Shown: positions 19,054-28,467, counted from the stretch's first letter. The stretch: DNA of 64,000 nt from Bacillota bacterium (GCA_023418925.1 JAEZYS010000002.1:1-64000), one strand, 5' to 3'. A program made the numbers and translations. Notes: generated from the letters alone by a model not told the origin.

Positions 19054-20082
19054 ATGACGCAAATTGTTGATTGGAACAAGTTAATATTTCCAAAACTGGG
19101 ATGGGAATTTACTGTAAACAGTGATGCATTTACAGTATTCGGACTTACAATAAAGTGGTATGGTATAATGATAACGTTAGGCTTGCTACTTGCATTTTTC
19201 TATTGCTTTAAAAGAATGAAAAGTTATGGTCTTGATCAGGACAGAGTAGTGGATGCAGTATTCTTTGGGCTTATTGGTGGTATTATTGGCGCAAGAGCAT
19301 ACTTTGTTTTAATGCAGTGGGATGACTACAAAGATAATTTGAGTTCCGTTTTTTCAATTAGAGATGGCGGACTTGCAATTTATGGTGGAATAATAGGTTC
19401 AGTTATTATTGGTTGTATTGTTGCTAAAATTAGAAAAGTTAGAATAGCGCCTCTGCTTGACCTTGCCGGAATGGGATTCCTGATTGGTCAGGGCTTCGGA
19501 AGATGGGGAAACTTCTTTAACCATGAGGCTTTTGGAAGTAATACTAACCTTCCGTGGGGAATGACAAGCTTAAGAATACAGAATTATCTTAGTGAGAATG
19601 CAAATAAGATTTTTGAATCAACCGGAATTCAGGTTGATCCGCTTATTCCTGTTCACCCATGTTTTTTATATGAGTCATTGTGGTGCTTTATTGGATTTCT
19701 TATTCTTCACCTGTATAGCAAGAAAAGAAAGTTTGACGGTGAAATTTTCTTGCTCTATGTTGGTTGGTATGGTCTTGGAAGATTCTTTATTGAGGGACTC
19801 AGAACAGATAGCTTAATGATTGGACATATAAGAGTATCACAGCTTGTAGCAGGTGTTTGTGTATTAGCTGCATTGATTATTATATTAGCAAAAAGAAGAA
19901 AGATTGCACTTGATGGTGAATATACGTTCTATAAGGATACTGAAGAATCCAAAATATTGTTGAAGCAGGCTGAAGAAAAAGCTAACAGTAAAGGAAATAA
20001 AAAGACAGATACCAAAATAACTTCTGATGAAAGTAAAATTGAAGAAACCATGGAGGATAATAAAGATGGCGAAGATAATTGA
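19054..20082 (+). CDS. lgt: prolipoprotein diacylglyceryl transferase
   Basis: Integral membrane enzyme that attaches diacylglycerol to the lipobox cysteine of prolipoproteins. The signature GRWGNFFNHEAFG (about residues 149-161) and the region DGGLAIYGGIIG are present, with about seven hydrophobic segments. 342 aa; the C-terminal 50 residues are a charged Lys/Glu-rich tail that is not part of the core enzyme. At least two lipoprotein candidates in this window (32104 and 56919) would be substrates. Its 3' end overlaps folD by 17 nt. Confidence 0.94.
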   Translation: MTQIVDWNKLIFPKLGWEFTVNSDAFTVFGLTIKWYGIMITLGLLLAFFYCFKRMKSYGLDQDRVVDAVFFGLIGGIIGARAYFVLMQWDDYKDNLSSVFSIRDGGLAIYGGIIGSVIIGCIVAKIRKVRIAPLLDLAGMGFLIGQGFGRWGNFFNHEAFGSNTNLPWGMTSLRIQNYLSENANKIFESTGIQVDPLIPVHPCFLYESLWCFIGFLILHLYSKKRKFDGEIFLLYVGWYGLGRFFIEGLRTDSLMIGHIRVSQLVAGVCVLAALIIILAKRRKIALDGEYTFYKDTEESKILLKQAEEKANSKGNKKTDTKITSDESKIEETMEDNKDGEDN

Positions 20083-20920
20083 CGGAAAGGCAGTTTCTGC
20101 AAAAGTAAAGGCTGAAGTAAAAGCTGAAACAGAGATTCTTGCTCAGAAAGGTATAAAAATAGGACTTGCAGTTGTTATTGTAGGTGATAATCCTGCGTCA
20201 AGAGTTTATGTAAACAACAAAAAGAAGGCTTGCGCAGAAGTTGGATTTGAATCTTTTGAATATGCTCTTCCAGAATCAACAACACAAGAAGAACTTCTTG
20301 ATTTGGTTAATAAACTTAATAAAGATGACAAGGTAAACGGAATACTTGTCCAACTTCCACTTCCGAAGCATATCAATGAGACAGCAGTTATTAATATGAT
20401 TATTCCAGAAAAAGATGTAGATGCTTTTCATCCTGAAAATGTAGGACATATTATGATTGGTGATTTTAAATTTCTTCCTTGTACACCTGCTGGTGTAATG
20501 GAACTGATTGCTGATACTGGAATAGATGTGTGCGGTAAAAACTGTGTAGTAATCGGAAGGAGTAATATTGTAGGTAAGCCTATGTCAATGCTGCTGTTAC
20601 ATAAGAACGGAACTGTAACTGTATGTCATTCAAAAACCAAGAATCTTAAAGAGATTTGTTCAAATTCAGATATACTTGTAGCAGCTGTCGGAAAAGCTAA
20701 CTTTGTAACAGCAGATATGGTTAAGGAAGGAGCAGTTGTAATAGATGTCGGAATGAACAGACTTGAAGACGGAAAACTTTGCGGGGATGTTGATTTTGCA
20801 GCTTGCTCTGAAAAGGCAGGATATATTACCCCTGTTCCTGGTGGAGTTGGGCCAATGACAATTGCAATGCTTATGAAAAATACCCTTACAGCTGCAAAAA
20901 TAAAACATTCTGTTATGTAG
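20066..20920 (+). CDS. folD: bifunctional methylene-THF dehydrogenase / methenyl-THF cyclohydrolase
   Basis: Makes 10-formyl-THF, the one-carbon donor used by Fmt, PurN and the AICAR transformylase also encoded in this window. Landmarks: VGDNPASRVYVNNKKKAC (with the catalytic Lys), GILVQLPLPKHI, GRSNIVGKPMSMLL and PVPGGVGPMTIAMLM. I take the ATG at 20066, with GGAGG 10 nt upstream inside the lgt tail, giving 284 aa; the in-frame start at 20027 would add 13 non-family residues. Confidence 0.94.
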   Translation: MAKIIDGKAVSAKVKAEVKAETEILAQKGIKIGLAVVIVGDNPASRVYVNNKKKACAEVGFESFEYALPESTTQEELLDLVNKLNKDDKVNGILVQLPLPKHINETAVINMIIPEKDVDAFHPENVGHIMIGDFKFLPCTPAGVMELIADTGIDVCGKNCVVIGRSNIVGKPMSMLLLHKNGTVTVCHSKTKNLKEICSNSDILVAAVGKANFVTADMVKEGAVVIDVGMNRLEDGKLCGDVDFAACSEKAGYITPVPGGVGPMTIAMLMKNTLTAAKIKHSVM

Positions 20921-20982
20921 TTTAATACATCCCTTTTTGTGGAATACTTAATGTAAACTAAGTATTTACAAAGAGGGATTTT

Positions 20983-22566
20983 ATGTTAAAGAAGCTTTCA
21001 GGAATAATAATTATTATTTCATGTTGTTTTGCAGTTGTATGCTTTAAAATGAGCGGAATAATGGCTGATAATAATATTACTCAAGCTGTTGCCAATTCGG
21101 GAAAATATACACTTTATACAGATTATGAGTATCCTGCAATTTATGATTGTAATTTTAAAAAGCTCAACAACACTCAAAAAAAATATTATGCTGTAGTTAT
21201 GCCTGAGGCAAATTCTGTTATGTCTGTTCTCCCATATGCTGTTGATAAAAAGTCATTGCTGAACAGACTTGAGAACAAAATGCCTTTCCTTTGTGAAGTA
21301 AACACTGAAGGCCTAAATAATCCCGAGTTGATAGTCTTTTCATCAACCGTTAGAACTAATGATTCAATGCTTGCTCCACACATTGTCGGCTATTGTTCTG
21401 ATGGAATCGGCATTTGTGGTGTAGAAAGAGCATTTGGTGAATATATTTCCAGTATAAAAACTAGAAACAAAATTACGTATAATGTAGATGCTGTAGGAGG
21501 AATCTTAGATGGCACAACCTATAAGCTTGAAAAGAGTTCAGAGATAAAAGCTGGTGTAGTTACAACTATAGACAGTGATATTCAGCAAATATGTGAGACT
21601 GCTGCAAAGGGTATTAATAGAGGTGCTGTTCTGGTTATGGATGTAAACACCGGGGAGATAAAAGCATGTGTCAGCAAACCAGATTTTAATCCATCAAATG
21701 TCAGCATATATCTTGATGATGCTGATAGTCCTATGATAAACAGGGCCTTTTCTGCTTATAATGTAGGCTCCATTTTCAAGTTAGTTATTGCGGCAAGTGC
21801 ATTGGAGTCTGGTATCAGCCCCGAGTACACTTACACATGTACAGGTAAGATTTCCATAAAAGATGTGGAATTCAGCTGTCATAAATGGGATGGACATCAG
21901 GAAATTGATATGTGTACAGCTATGGCGGAATCATGCAACACTTATTTTATTAATTTATCCACATTTATCAGCAATGATAAAATACTTGAAATATCTAAGA
22001 GTTTTGGATTTGGAAATAATTCTCTGCTCTGCAGCGGAATGATTTCACAGGCAGGTAATGTTCAGAATATGTCAGAATTGCAGATACCTGCTGAAAAAGC
22101 CAATATGTCATTTGGACAAGGCAAATTGACAGCAACACCATTGCAGGTTACATTGCTCACTGCAACTATTGCAAACGGAGGAAAAACACCTGCACCGGTT
22201 CTTATTTCCGGAATTTTTGATAAACAAGGTGAATTTTTACCATACAGCAACTATAAATCTCATAGATCTATTTCAGAACAAACAGCAGAACAATTACAGA
22301 ATTTTATGGTTAAGACAGTTCAGGTTGATAATTCTAGGTCAAAGCCTTTGCTGACTTCAGCAGGTGGAAAAACATCTACAGCTCAGACAGGAAAATTCAA
22401 TGGTAATAACATTGAACAGTCTACGTGTTGGTTTACAGGCTTTTTTCCCGTTGATAATCCTAAATATGCTGTAACTGTAGTTGTTGAGGACGGGATAACA
22501 GGTAATATTAGTTGTGGTCCAGTTTTTAAGGAAATAGCAGATAATATTACAAAAGAAAAAAAGTAA
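20983..22566 (+). CDS. class B penicillin-binding protein (transpeptidase)
   Basis: A 527-aa membrane-anchored peptidoglycan transpeptidase. One N-terminal membrane helix is followed by an approximately 180-aa non-catalytic region and the transpeptidase domain. Active-site motifs: SIFK (SxxK, in YNVGSIFKLVIAA), SCN (SxN, in AESCNTYF) and KTS (in GGKTSTAQTG). It is shorter than FtsI/SpoVD and lacks a PASTA domain, so it may be a sporulation or elongation PBP; the exact role cannot be told. AGAGGG precedes the ATG. Confidence 0.88.
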   Translation: MLKKLSGIIIIISCCFAVVCFKMSGIMADNNITQAVANSGKYTLYTDYEYPAIYDCNFKKLNNTQKKYYAVVMPEANSVMSVLPYAVDKKSLLNRLENKMPFLCEVNTEGLNNPELIVFSSTVRTNDSMLAPHIVGYCSDGIGICGVERAFGEYISSIKTRNKITYNVDAVGGILDGTTYKLEKSSEIKAGVVTTIDSDIQQICETAAKGINRGAVLVMDVNTGEIKACVSKPDFNPSNVSIYLDDADSPMINRAFSAYNVGSIFKLVIAASALESGISPEYTYTCTGKISIKDVEFSCHKWDGHQEIDMCTAMAESCNTYFINLSTFISNDKILEISKSFGFGNNSLLCSGMISQAGNVQNMSELQIPAEKANMSFGQGKLTATPLQVTLLTATIANGGKTPAPVLISGIFDKQGEFLPYSNYKSHRSISEQTAEQLQNFMVKTVQVDNSRSKPLLTSAGGKTSTAQTGKFNGNNIEQSTCWFTGFFPVDNPKYAVTVVVEDGITGNISCGPVFKEIADNITKEKK

Positions 22567-22612
22567 AAATGCAAATTTTGCTAATTAATTTCAACTAATT
22601 TCTTATTATGTA

Positions 22613-22641
22613 TTGACGATTCAAAGCAGATATTATATAAT
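22613..22641 (+). promoter_or_regulatory. sigma-A-type promoter upstream of rpe
   Basis: TTGACG (22613-22618), 17-nt spacer, TATAAT (22636-22641), ending 32 nt before the rpe start. Confidence 0.65.
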
Positions 22642-22673
22642 TATTAAGTATAAATGTGCTTAGGGGGATATTA

Positions 22674-23318
22674 TTGAATACTATAGTTTCAGCATCTATT
22701 CTCAGCGCTGATCTTGCAAATCTGCAGAGGGATATTGATAAATCAAAAAATTCAGGCTGTGAATATATTCACTTTGATGTAATGGACGGAGTTTTTGTCA
22801 ATAACATATCATATGGAATCCCTGTACTGAAATCAGTCAGAAAATGTACAGATCTGGTTCTTGATGTTCATCTTATGATAATTGAACCTTTGAAATATGT
22901 AAAAGATTTCTCTGATAGCGGAGCAGATATTATTACTTTTCATTATGAAAGCAATTCTGATGTTGCAACAACAATCAAGGCTATCAGAAAATGCGGCGTA
23001 AAGGTTGGCATGTCGATTAAACCCGGTACTTCAGCGGAAGAAGTCCTTCCATACTTAAATGATCTGGATATGGTTCTTGTAATGACTGTTGAGCCTGGAT
23101 TCGGAGGACAGGGCTTCATTGAATCCACTCTTGATAAAATTAAAACAATAAGAAAGTATATTGACGATAATAACCTTGATACAGATATTGAGGTAGATGG
23201 TGGAATCAACGCTGAAACTGCTGTAAAGGTTAAGCAGGCAGGGGCAAATATTCTTGTTGCTGGTTCTTATTTGTTTAATGCTGAAAATATGAGCACTGCT
23301 GTAAAATCTTTACTTTAA
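22674..23318 (+). CDS. rpe: ribulose-phosphate 3-epimerase
   Basis: Interconverts ribulose 5-phosphate and xylulose 5-phosphate in the pentose phosphate pathway. TIM-barrel landmarks: SASILSADLANL at the start, HFDVMDGVFV (metal-binding His and Asp), DVHLMI, MTVEPGFGGQGF and EVDGGINAETA. 214 aa. Start is TTG at 22674, 6 nt after AGGGGG; a GTG at 22656 overlaps the ribosome site. Its 3' end overlaps the convergent mecA by 9 nt. Confidence 0.94.
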   Translation: MNTIVSASILSADLANLQRDIDKSKNSGCEYIHFDVMDGVFVNNISYGIPVLKSVRKCTDLVLDVHLMIIEPLKYVKDFSDSGADIITFHYESNSDVATTIKAIRKCGVKVGMSIKPGTSAEEVLPYLNDLDMVLVMTVEPGFGGQGFIESTLDKIKTIRKYIDDNNLDTDIEVDGGINAETAVKVKQAGANILVAGSYLFNAENMSTAVKSLL

Positions 23319-23861
23319 TTCTGCAATAAGATTCATTGCATCAGTATCACATATGCAGTCATAATGTTCCCTGACCATACTTGCATAAGCTTCTCCGGGA
23401 ATAAATGAATTATGTATTCTTTTATTTTTAAATAATTTATCATTAGAATCAGAAAAGGTATTTATAATAATAAAAAAGGAATTAATTCCATAATATAGCT
23501 GACTGTCAAGTATGTTCTTTTTTTCGCTTAGTTCCATACAAATGCTGAAAATATCATTGATGTTTTCAGTTTTGTATGTAATTGTTTCGCATACAGCTTT
23601 AGTTGGGGTGCTTGTATTATCAATATATGAAATATAGAAAAGACATCCTGAGTTTTTAATGGGGAAAATTTCTATATAAATTTTTTCTGATGATAAATCA
23701 ATACTTTTCTGCGTTTTAATTTCATCAATTATATGTAAAATCATCATTTGTGTGTTTATATCATTTTCATCTATTTTTTTATAATTAAGATCAAATTCAG
23801 ACAATTCGTCGTCTGACATAACCACTTTAATTGTATTATAGCTTATAATATCAATTACCAT
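23310..23861 (-). CDS. mecA: adaptor protein MecA family
   Basis: A 183-aa protein with a MecA-type N-terminus (VIDIISYNTIKVVMSDDELSE) and the internal stretch IYIEIFPIKNSGCLFYISY that matches the MecA junction before its ClpC-binding C-terminal domain. MecA delivers substrates such as ComK to ClpCP and activates the protease. It is somewhat divergent and short of the usual 215-230 aa; the C-terminal domain is recognisable but compact. The target here is unknown. Confidence 0.72.
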   Translation of the reverse strand: MVIDIISYNTIKVVMSDDELSEFDLNYKKIDENDINTQMMILHIIDEIKTQKSIDLSSEKIYIEIFPIKNSGCLFYISYIDNTSTPTKAVCETITYKTENINDIFSICMELSEKKNILDSQLYYGINSFFIIINTFSDSNDKLFKNKRIHNSFIPGEAYASMVREHYDCICDTDAMNLIAELK

Positions 23862-23913
23862 TGTTTACTCCTGTTCCTGTATAAAGTTATTATATAAGAA
23901 GAAAGGTCTATAA

Positions 23914-24966
23914 ATGAAGCCAAGGATACATAATAAAACCGAATTCTCAATTTCATTGGATATGCTTTTAGTTTTGGTAATTCTGTCCGGATTGTCATTT
24001 TACTACTATGGGATACGGGCTCTTATTACAATACTGATAAGCGTTATCTTTTGTATACTTACTGATATTGCCTGCATCAAGGCAAGAAAAGACATTTTAC
24101 ATGGTCATGACTTATCTTCAGTAGTTACAGGTATAATTCTTGCATTACTGATGCCGGCATCGGTGCCGTATTATATTGTAATTATTGCGGCAATATTTTC
24201 AATTATTATATCAAAACAGATTTTTGGCGGACATGGATATGAGCTTTTTAACTGTGCAGCTGTAGGTTTTATTTTTGTATCCCTATGTTTTCCTTTATAT
24301 GTTCTTCAGTACCCGGAGCCTTTTGATATTCTTGACTTGAATTATATATGTAATAATGCAGTGTTTGAACCAGATTTAAGTACAGGCGTTATTACTGTTA
24401 CAAGAATTTCTCCTATAAACATACTTTCAGGAAATTATAGTGGTGCAATGGGAAGTACTCATATCTTAGTACTTATTGTCGGAGCGTTATTTTTAATGAT
24501 GAGAAGGTCAGTTTCAGCTATTGTATTTTTTACTGAAATGATATTCATTACACTGTTTTCCCTTTGTTTTAATGGATTCAACCTATCTGTACTTATTAAT
24601 ACATTAGGTTCTGATATTTTACTTTTTGGTATTATATTTTTATCATGTGATTATAGTACCGTTCCGAAAACTAAATCTTCAAGATTTATATATGGACTTA
24701 TAGTATCGATATTTACTATTGTTATACAATATGCAGGAGAATGCGATAATGCAATTATATATGCTGTAATAATTGCAGCACCAATTGGAATTGACCTTGA
24801 TAAAAAGGCATTATCATTTGCAGGAATGCTTAACAACAGCAATTCTGATTTTATTGTTTCAATGAGACGACATTTTAATAAGCATCTGCAAAATGTAAAC
24901 GAAACGATTACTTTAATTGATGGGGATAATAAGGATAATGGATCAGGAAAGAGCAAAAAATCTTAA
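23914..24966 (+). CDS. rnfD: Rnf-like electron transport complex subunit D
   Basis: A 350-aa polytopic membrane protein of the RnfD/NqrB family: LTDIACIKARKDILHGHDLSSVVTG-type first repeat, LALLMPASVPYYI and GGHGYELFNCAAVGF, then SGNYSGAMGSTH matching the usual GN-PGSIGETS loop. The Thr that carries covalent FMN in relatives sits in a D-G-x-[ST]-x-A-T-P motif; here the corresponding stretch reads GVITVTRI, without Asp, Ala or Pro, although a Thr may align. The charged C-terminus is Asp/Lys-rich. rnfC, which normally precedes it, is absent, and rnfG, which normally follows, is missing. Confidence 0.8.
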   Translation: MKPRIHNKTEFSISLDMLLVLVILSGLSFYYYGIRALITILISVIFCILTDIACIKARKDILHGHDLSSVVTGIILALLMPASVPYYIVIIAAIFSIIISKQIFGGHGYELFNCAAVGFIFVSLCFPLYVLQYPEPFDILDLNYICNNAVFEPDLSTGVITVTRISPINILSGNYSGAMGSTHILVLIVGALFLMMRRSVSAIVFFTEMIFITLFSLCFNGFNLSVLINTLGSDILLFGIIFLSCDYSTVPKTKSSRFIYGLIVSIFTIVIQYAGECDNAIIYAVIIAAPIGIDLDKKALSFAGMLNNSNSDFIVSMRRHFNKHLQNVNETITLIDGDNKDNGSGKSKKS

Positions 24967-25570
24967 TAAACCAAAAAGAAATAATGCAATAGTAAATGGA
25001 TTGTTTAAAAAGAATGCTATACTGGTAAGTGGTATGGTAATAGCCCCTGTTGTAGTTTTTGACAATACTTTTTATAATGGTATGACTTTAGCGTTGACTT
25101 TTTCTTTAATAACATTATTCACTTTGATAATATCTTCATTTATTCCTCAGAAAATCGTGTATACAATCCGCATTATATTATATACGTTGATTGCATCTGT
25201 TGTGTATATTCCGATTATAAAGTTTTTAAATGGGTTTATTCCGCAGCAGATTATAGATATGGGAATCTTTGTTCCACTTTTAATATCAAATTCGTTTATT
25301 ATATCAAAATCTGAAATAATATTCTTTAAAGAAAAAAGAATAAAAATGTTTGCAGATTTATTTTTCAGTATAATAGGCTATGATATTATAGTAATATTAT
25401 ATGGTGCTGTAAGGGAACTTATTTCAACAGGCCAGATTGCAGGGCAAACACTTGGAATGCCTGTATTATTCGAGCCTATGTCAGCTCCTTTCGGTGGGTT
25501 TATACTTCTTGGACTTAGCGCGGCTTTATTTAGATTTATTTTATTGATTGTAAGGAGTGTTGAGAATTGA
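24938..25570 (+). CDS. rnfE: Rnf-like complex subunit E, lacking cluster cysteines
   Basis: A 210-aa membrane protein with six hydrophobic segments that aligns with RnfE over its length (NGLFKKNAILVSGMVI at the start; DMGIFVPLLISNSFIISKSE in the middle; PFGGFILLGLSAALFRF at the end). Canonical RnfE has LGLCPTLAVT and VNCIILGRAE, whose cysteines hold half of the membrane [2Fe-2S] cluster. Here both are replaced (SGMVIAPVVV and SNSFIISKSE). The ATG at 24938 overlaps rnfD by 29 nt; an in-frame TTG at 24917 is possible. Confidence 0.75.
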   Translation: MDQERAKNLNKPKRNNAIVNGLFKKNAILVSGMVIAPVVVFDNTFYNGMTLALTFSLITLFTLIISSFIPQKIVYTIRIILYTLIASVVYIPIIKFLNGFIPQQIIDMGIFVPLLISNSFIISKSEIIFFKEKRIKMFADLFFSIIGYDIIVILYGAVRELISTGQIAGQTLGMPVLFEPMSAPFGGFILLGLSAALFRFILLIVRSVEN

Positions 25571-26160
25571 ATATAATAATGAACTATATTCTGTTTTCTC
25601 TTACTGCTGTTTTTTTTGAGAATATTATTTTCTCAAATGCTCTTGGTACAAGCACATTGCTTGCAATTTCAAAGATAAAAAAAGATGCTCTGAGTTTTGG
25701 AATATGTGTAACTTATTTTACAACAATAACAAGTGTTCTGTCTTATTTTGTAAACAAATCTATTGTAAATATTAATAATCTTGAATTGATAAGGCCTTTA
25801 ATATATGTTGTTTTAGTAGGTTTTGTATATATTATTACATTAATTGTAATCTGGAAATGCTTTAATAAGACATTTGATAAATTAAGAAAGTTTGTTCACA
25901 TTTCTGCATTTAACTGTGTTGTTTTCGGAACAATATTCTTATGTGTAAGCAAATATGGCAACTTTATTGATTATATAATTTTTGGACTTATGAGTGGTAT
26001 AGGATTTATATTTGCATTGTATATTATATCCATTGTCTATGAACGGTTATCTTCTGAAAAAGCACCTATATCGTTCAGAGGTTATCCTTTAATACTAATT
26101 TATATTGGAATACTAAGCATGGCTTTTTATGGCATCTCACATCAACAGGTTTCATTCTAG
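25567..26160 (+). CDS. rnfA: Rnf-like complex subunit A, one cluster cysteine lost
   Basis: A 197-aa six-helix membrane protein matching RnfA along its length: FFENIIFSNALGTSTLLAISK, HISAFNCVVFGTIFL, GLMSGIGFIFALYI and SFRGYPLILIYIGILSMAFYG. Canonical LGICPFLGVSKK carries a Cys; here the position is Ser (LGTSTLLAISK). The second Cys (NCVVFG) is kept. TTG start at 25567 shares four bases with the rnfE stop, with AGGAG 10 nt upstream. rnfB, the usual last gene, does not follow. Confidence 0.78.
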   Translation: MNIIMNYILFSLTAVFFENIIFSNALGTSTLLAISKIKKDALSFGICVTYFTTITSVLSYFVNKSIVNINNLELIRPLIYVVLVGFVYIITLIVIWKCFNKTFDKLRKFVHISAFNCVVFGTIFLCVSKYGNFIDYIIFGLMSGIGFIFALYIISIVYERLSSEKAPISFRGYPLILIYIGILSMAFYGISHQQVSF

Positions 26161-26178
26161 GTGAAGGGAGCATAGAAA

Positions 26179-27357
26179 ATGACAAAAGGAAGAAAAGTCT
26201 TTCGAAACAAAAGAATGTACAGAAAAAAAAGAGCTGGAAAAGTTGTAATTGTTTTATTAATATTAATAATAGCTGCTGTAATAATTTTCTTTGGATATAG
26301 TGTAATAGAGCCAATAATAAACTTTTTTAAGAATGATAAAAATAAAACAATAGAAACAGAGCCATGGACACCGACAGTAACTACTTCGCAGACAACTGAG
26401 AGTAGTTTAACAGATTCTGATGAGAGCCAGACAACTGTTACAGAAAACAAAACATCATTTGTAGCATACACTTTATCTTTAGAAAGTTTAGCTACAAAAG
26501 CAGCTTTGGAAAAGGATCTTGATGCTGTAAAGGCAAATGGCTATACATCTGTAGTAGTGGTTTTAAAATCACAGGGTGGTCAGATAAACTATATAACAGG
26601 ATCAGAATTTGCAGCAACTGCTGAACTTAAGGTTAATTCAGAGTTAAATGCAAAGCAGATTGCAGATATTATAAAAAGTAAGGATATAACTCCTATTGCA
26701 AAAATTAATGTTCTTAACGATAATAACAGATATGGTGCTAACAGGGATGGATCATATAAAATTGCAAGCGATAATTCTACTTGGCTTGATGACGCTCCTT
26801 CATTTGGCGGAAAGCCATGGTTGTCTCCATTTGAAACATATACACAGGAATATTATAAGTATTTAACAAAAGAAATATCTGATGCCGGATTTTCTGAAAT
26901 CATTTGTGACGATATGATTTTTCCAACATTCAGAAATTCTGATCTTAACTATATTGGAGAAAAAGTTACCAATCCACAGAGGTATAAAGCTTTGATTTCT
27001 CTTACAGACGTAATTGTAAATTCAACTGCGGATAAATCAAAAATAATAATAGAAGCGGACAGTAATGATATTATTTCAGGAAAATCAGAGATTTTTAAGC
27101 CTCAAGAATTAAAAAATGTAAGTCTTGCTGTTAATTATTCTGTAAATGTTATTCCTAATTCTGATACGCTGGAAGCTGATTTAAGCAAAATGAACAGTTA
27201 TGACAGAACAAAAGAATTATTTACAATTATTAAATCAGTATCCGGTGAACTTAATATTATTCCATATATAAACACGGAAGGCATTAATAAGAGTGAACTT
27301 GATGACGTAATTAAAGCACTCAATGATCTTGGATACCAGAGTTACTATATTTATTAA
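26179..27357 (+). CDS. membrane-anchored putative glycoside hydrolase (DUF4015-like)
   Basis: A 392-aa protein with a very basic N-terminus, one membrane helix (about residues 21-43), a Thr/Ser-rich linker and an extracellular TIM-barrel-like domain. Sequence such as ANGYTSVVVVLK, ITPIAKINVLND, WLDDAPSFGGKPWLSPF and FSEIICDDMIFPTF resembles the putative glycosyl hydrolase domain DUF4015. The paired acidic residues after FSEIICDD could be catalytic. Substrate unknown; a cell-wall or exopolysaccharide role is only a guess. AAGGGAG precedes the ATG, and the gene begins 18 nt after rnfA, so it may share that transcript. Confidence 0.65.
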   Translation: MTKGRKVFRNKRMYRKKRAGKVVIVLLILIIAAVIIFFGYSVIEPIINFFKNDKNKTIETEPWTPTVTTSQTTESSLTDSDESQTTVTENKTSFVAYTLSLESLATKAALEKDLDAVKANGYTSVVVVLKSQGGQINYITGSEFAATAELKVNSELNAKQIADIIKSKDITPIAKINVLNDNNRYGANRDGSYKIASDNSTWLDDAPSFGGKPWLSPFETYTQEYYKYLTKEISDAGFSEIICDDMIFPTFRNSDLNYIGEKVTNPQRYKALISLTDVIVNSTADKSKIIIEADSNDIISGKSEIFKPQELKNVSLAVNYSVNVIPNSDTLEADLSKMNSYDRTKELFTIIKSVSGELNIIPYINTEGINKSELDDVIKALNDLGYQSYYIY

Positions 27358-27369
27358 TATTATAATAGG

Positions 27370-27402
27370 AAACGCTGATTAACGAAAAAATCAGCGTTTT
27401 TT
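27370..27402 (+). terminator. intrinsic terminator after the rnf-like operon
   Basis: 11-bp stem AAACGCTGATT / AATCAGCGTTT with an 8-nt loop and six Ts. Confidence 0.85.
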
Positions 27403-27410
27403 AATATTAA

Positions 27411-27439
27411 TTGACAAGTATTGTTGTGTGTGATAAAAT
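27411..27439 (+). promoter_or_regulatory. sigma-A-type promoter of glcK
   Basis: Perfect TTGACA (27411-27416), 17-nt spacer, TAAAAT (27434-27439), 44 nt before the glcK start. Confidence 0.7.
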
Positions 27440-27483
27440 TAATTGTATATTGAATTTTATATAAACATAACGGAGGCTGCAAA

Positions 27484-28434
27484 ATGAAATATTATATAGG
27501 AATTGATTTAGGCGGAACAAATATTAAAGCTGGTGTTGTCAATGAAAATTATGAAATCATTGCAAAATCTACCACTAAAACCAATTGTCCTCGTGCAGCA
27601 GAGCTGATTGCAGATGATATGGCTAAGGTTTCAATTAAAGCTTGTGAGAATGCAGGCATATCAATTGATCAGATTGAATGGGTAGGAATAGGAACACCGG
27701 GAATTGCAAATAACATTGAAGGAACAATTCCATATTCAAATAATCTTGATTTTCATGATGTCCCTATAAGAAAATATATTCAGAAGCATATTAATAAGCC
27801 AGTTTATGTTGCTAATGATGCAAATGCTGCAGCTTATGGTGAATTTCTTGCTGGTGCTGCAAAGGGATCACAGGATGCAGTCTGCATTACTTTGGGAACA
27901 GGAGTAGGCGCAGGAGTAATTATTGAAGGGAAAATTCTTGTAGGTTCCAACTTTGCTGGTGCAGAACTGGGACATATGGTAATTGAAGTAGATGGTCCTC
28001 AATGTACTTGTGGAAGAAAAGGTTGTTTTGAAGTATTTTCATCTGCAACAGGCCTTATTAATATGACTAAACAGGCAATCGAAAATGACAAGGACAGCAT
28101 TTTATGCGAGTATCTGGAAAGAGACGGAAAAGTTTCAGCAAAGCATGCATTTGATGCTATGCGTGCAGGAGATAAATCAGGTAAGGCTGTTGTCGATAAG
28201 TACATAAAATATCTTGCTTCAGGAATAACAAATGTAATAAACATTTTCCAACCTGACATTCTCTGTATTGGCGGCGGTGTATGTAATGAGGGGGATCCTC
28301 TTCTTCTTCCAGTGATTGATCTTGTGAAGAAAGAAGTATACACCAGAATGATTGAAAAGAATACAAAAATAATGCTTGCTGAACTTGGAAATGATGCAGG
28401 AATAATAGGGGCAGCTTTCCTTGGCAATGCATAA
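27484..28434 (+). CDS. glcK: ROK family glucokinase
   Basis: A 316-aa sugar kinase. The N-terminal phosphate loop is IDLGGTNIKAGVV; VANDANAAAYGE and GTGVGAGVI follow; the ROK zinc-binding motif is CTCGRKGCFE, with the HM of GAELGHMVIE upstream supplying His. Most such proteins in this lineage phosphorylate glucose, but other hexoses cannot be excluded. CGGAGG is 7-12 nt before the ATG. It is the first gene of a transcript that likely includes ilvD. Confidence 0.9.
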   Translation: MKYYIGIDLGGTNIKAGVVNENYEIIAKSTTKTNCPRAAELIADDMAKVSIKACENAGISIDQIEWVGIGTPGIANNIEGTIPYSNNLDFHDVPIRKYIQKHINKPVYVANDANAAAYGEFLAGAAKGSQDAVCITLGTGVGAGVIIEGKILVGSNFAGAELGHMVIEVDGPQCTCGRKGCFEVFSSATGLINMTKQAIENDKDSILCEYLERDGKVSAKHAFDAMRAGDKSGKAVVDKYIKYLASGITNVINIFQPDILCIGGGVCNEGDPLLLPVIDLVKKEVYTRMIEKNTKIMLAELGNDAGIIGAAFLGNA

Positions 28435-28467
28435 TACCGTGCTTTTGCACTTTTGGAGGATAATAAA

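Noticed and set aside
27999..28427. 142-aa minus-strand ORF opposite glcK
   Set aside because: It is a shadow of a clear ROK kinase, has no ribosome site, and reads as low-complexity reversed codons.
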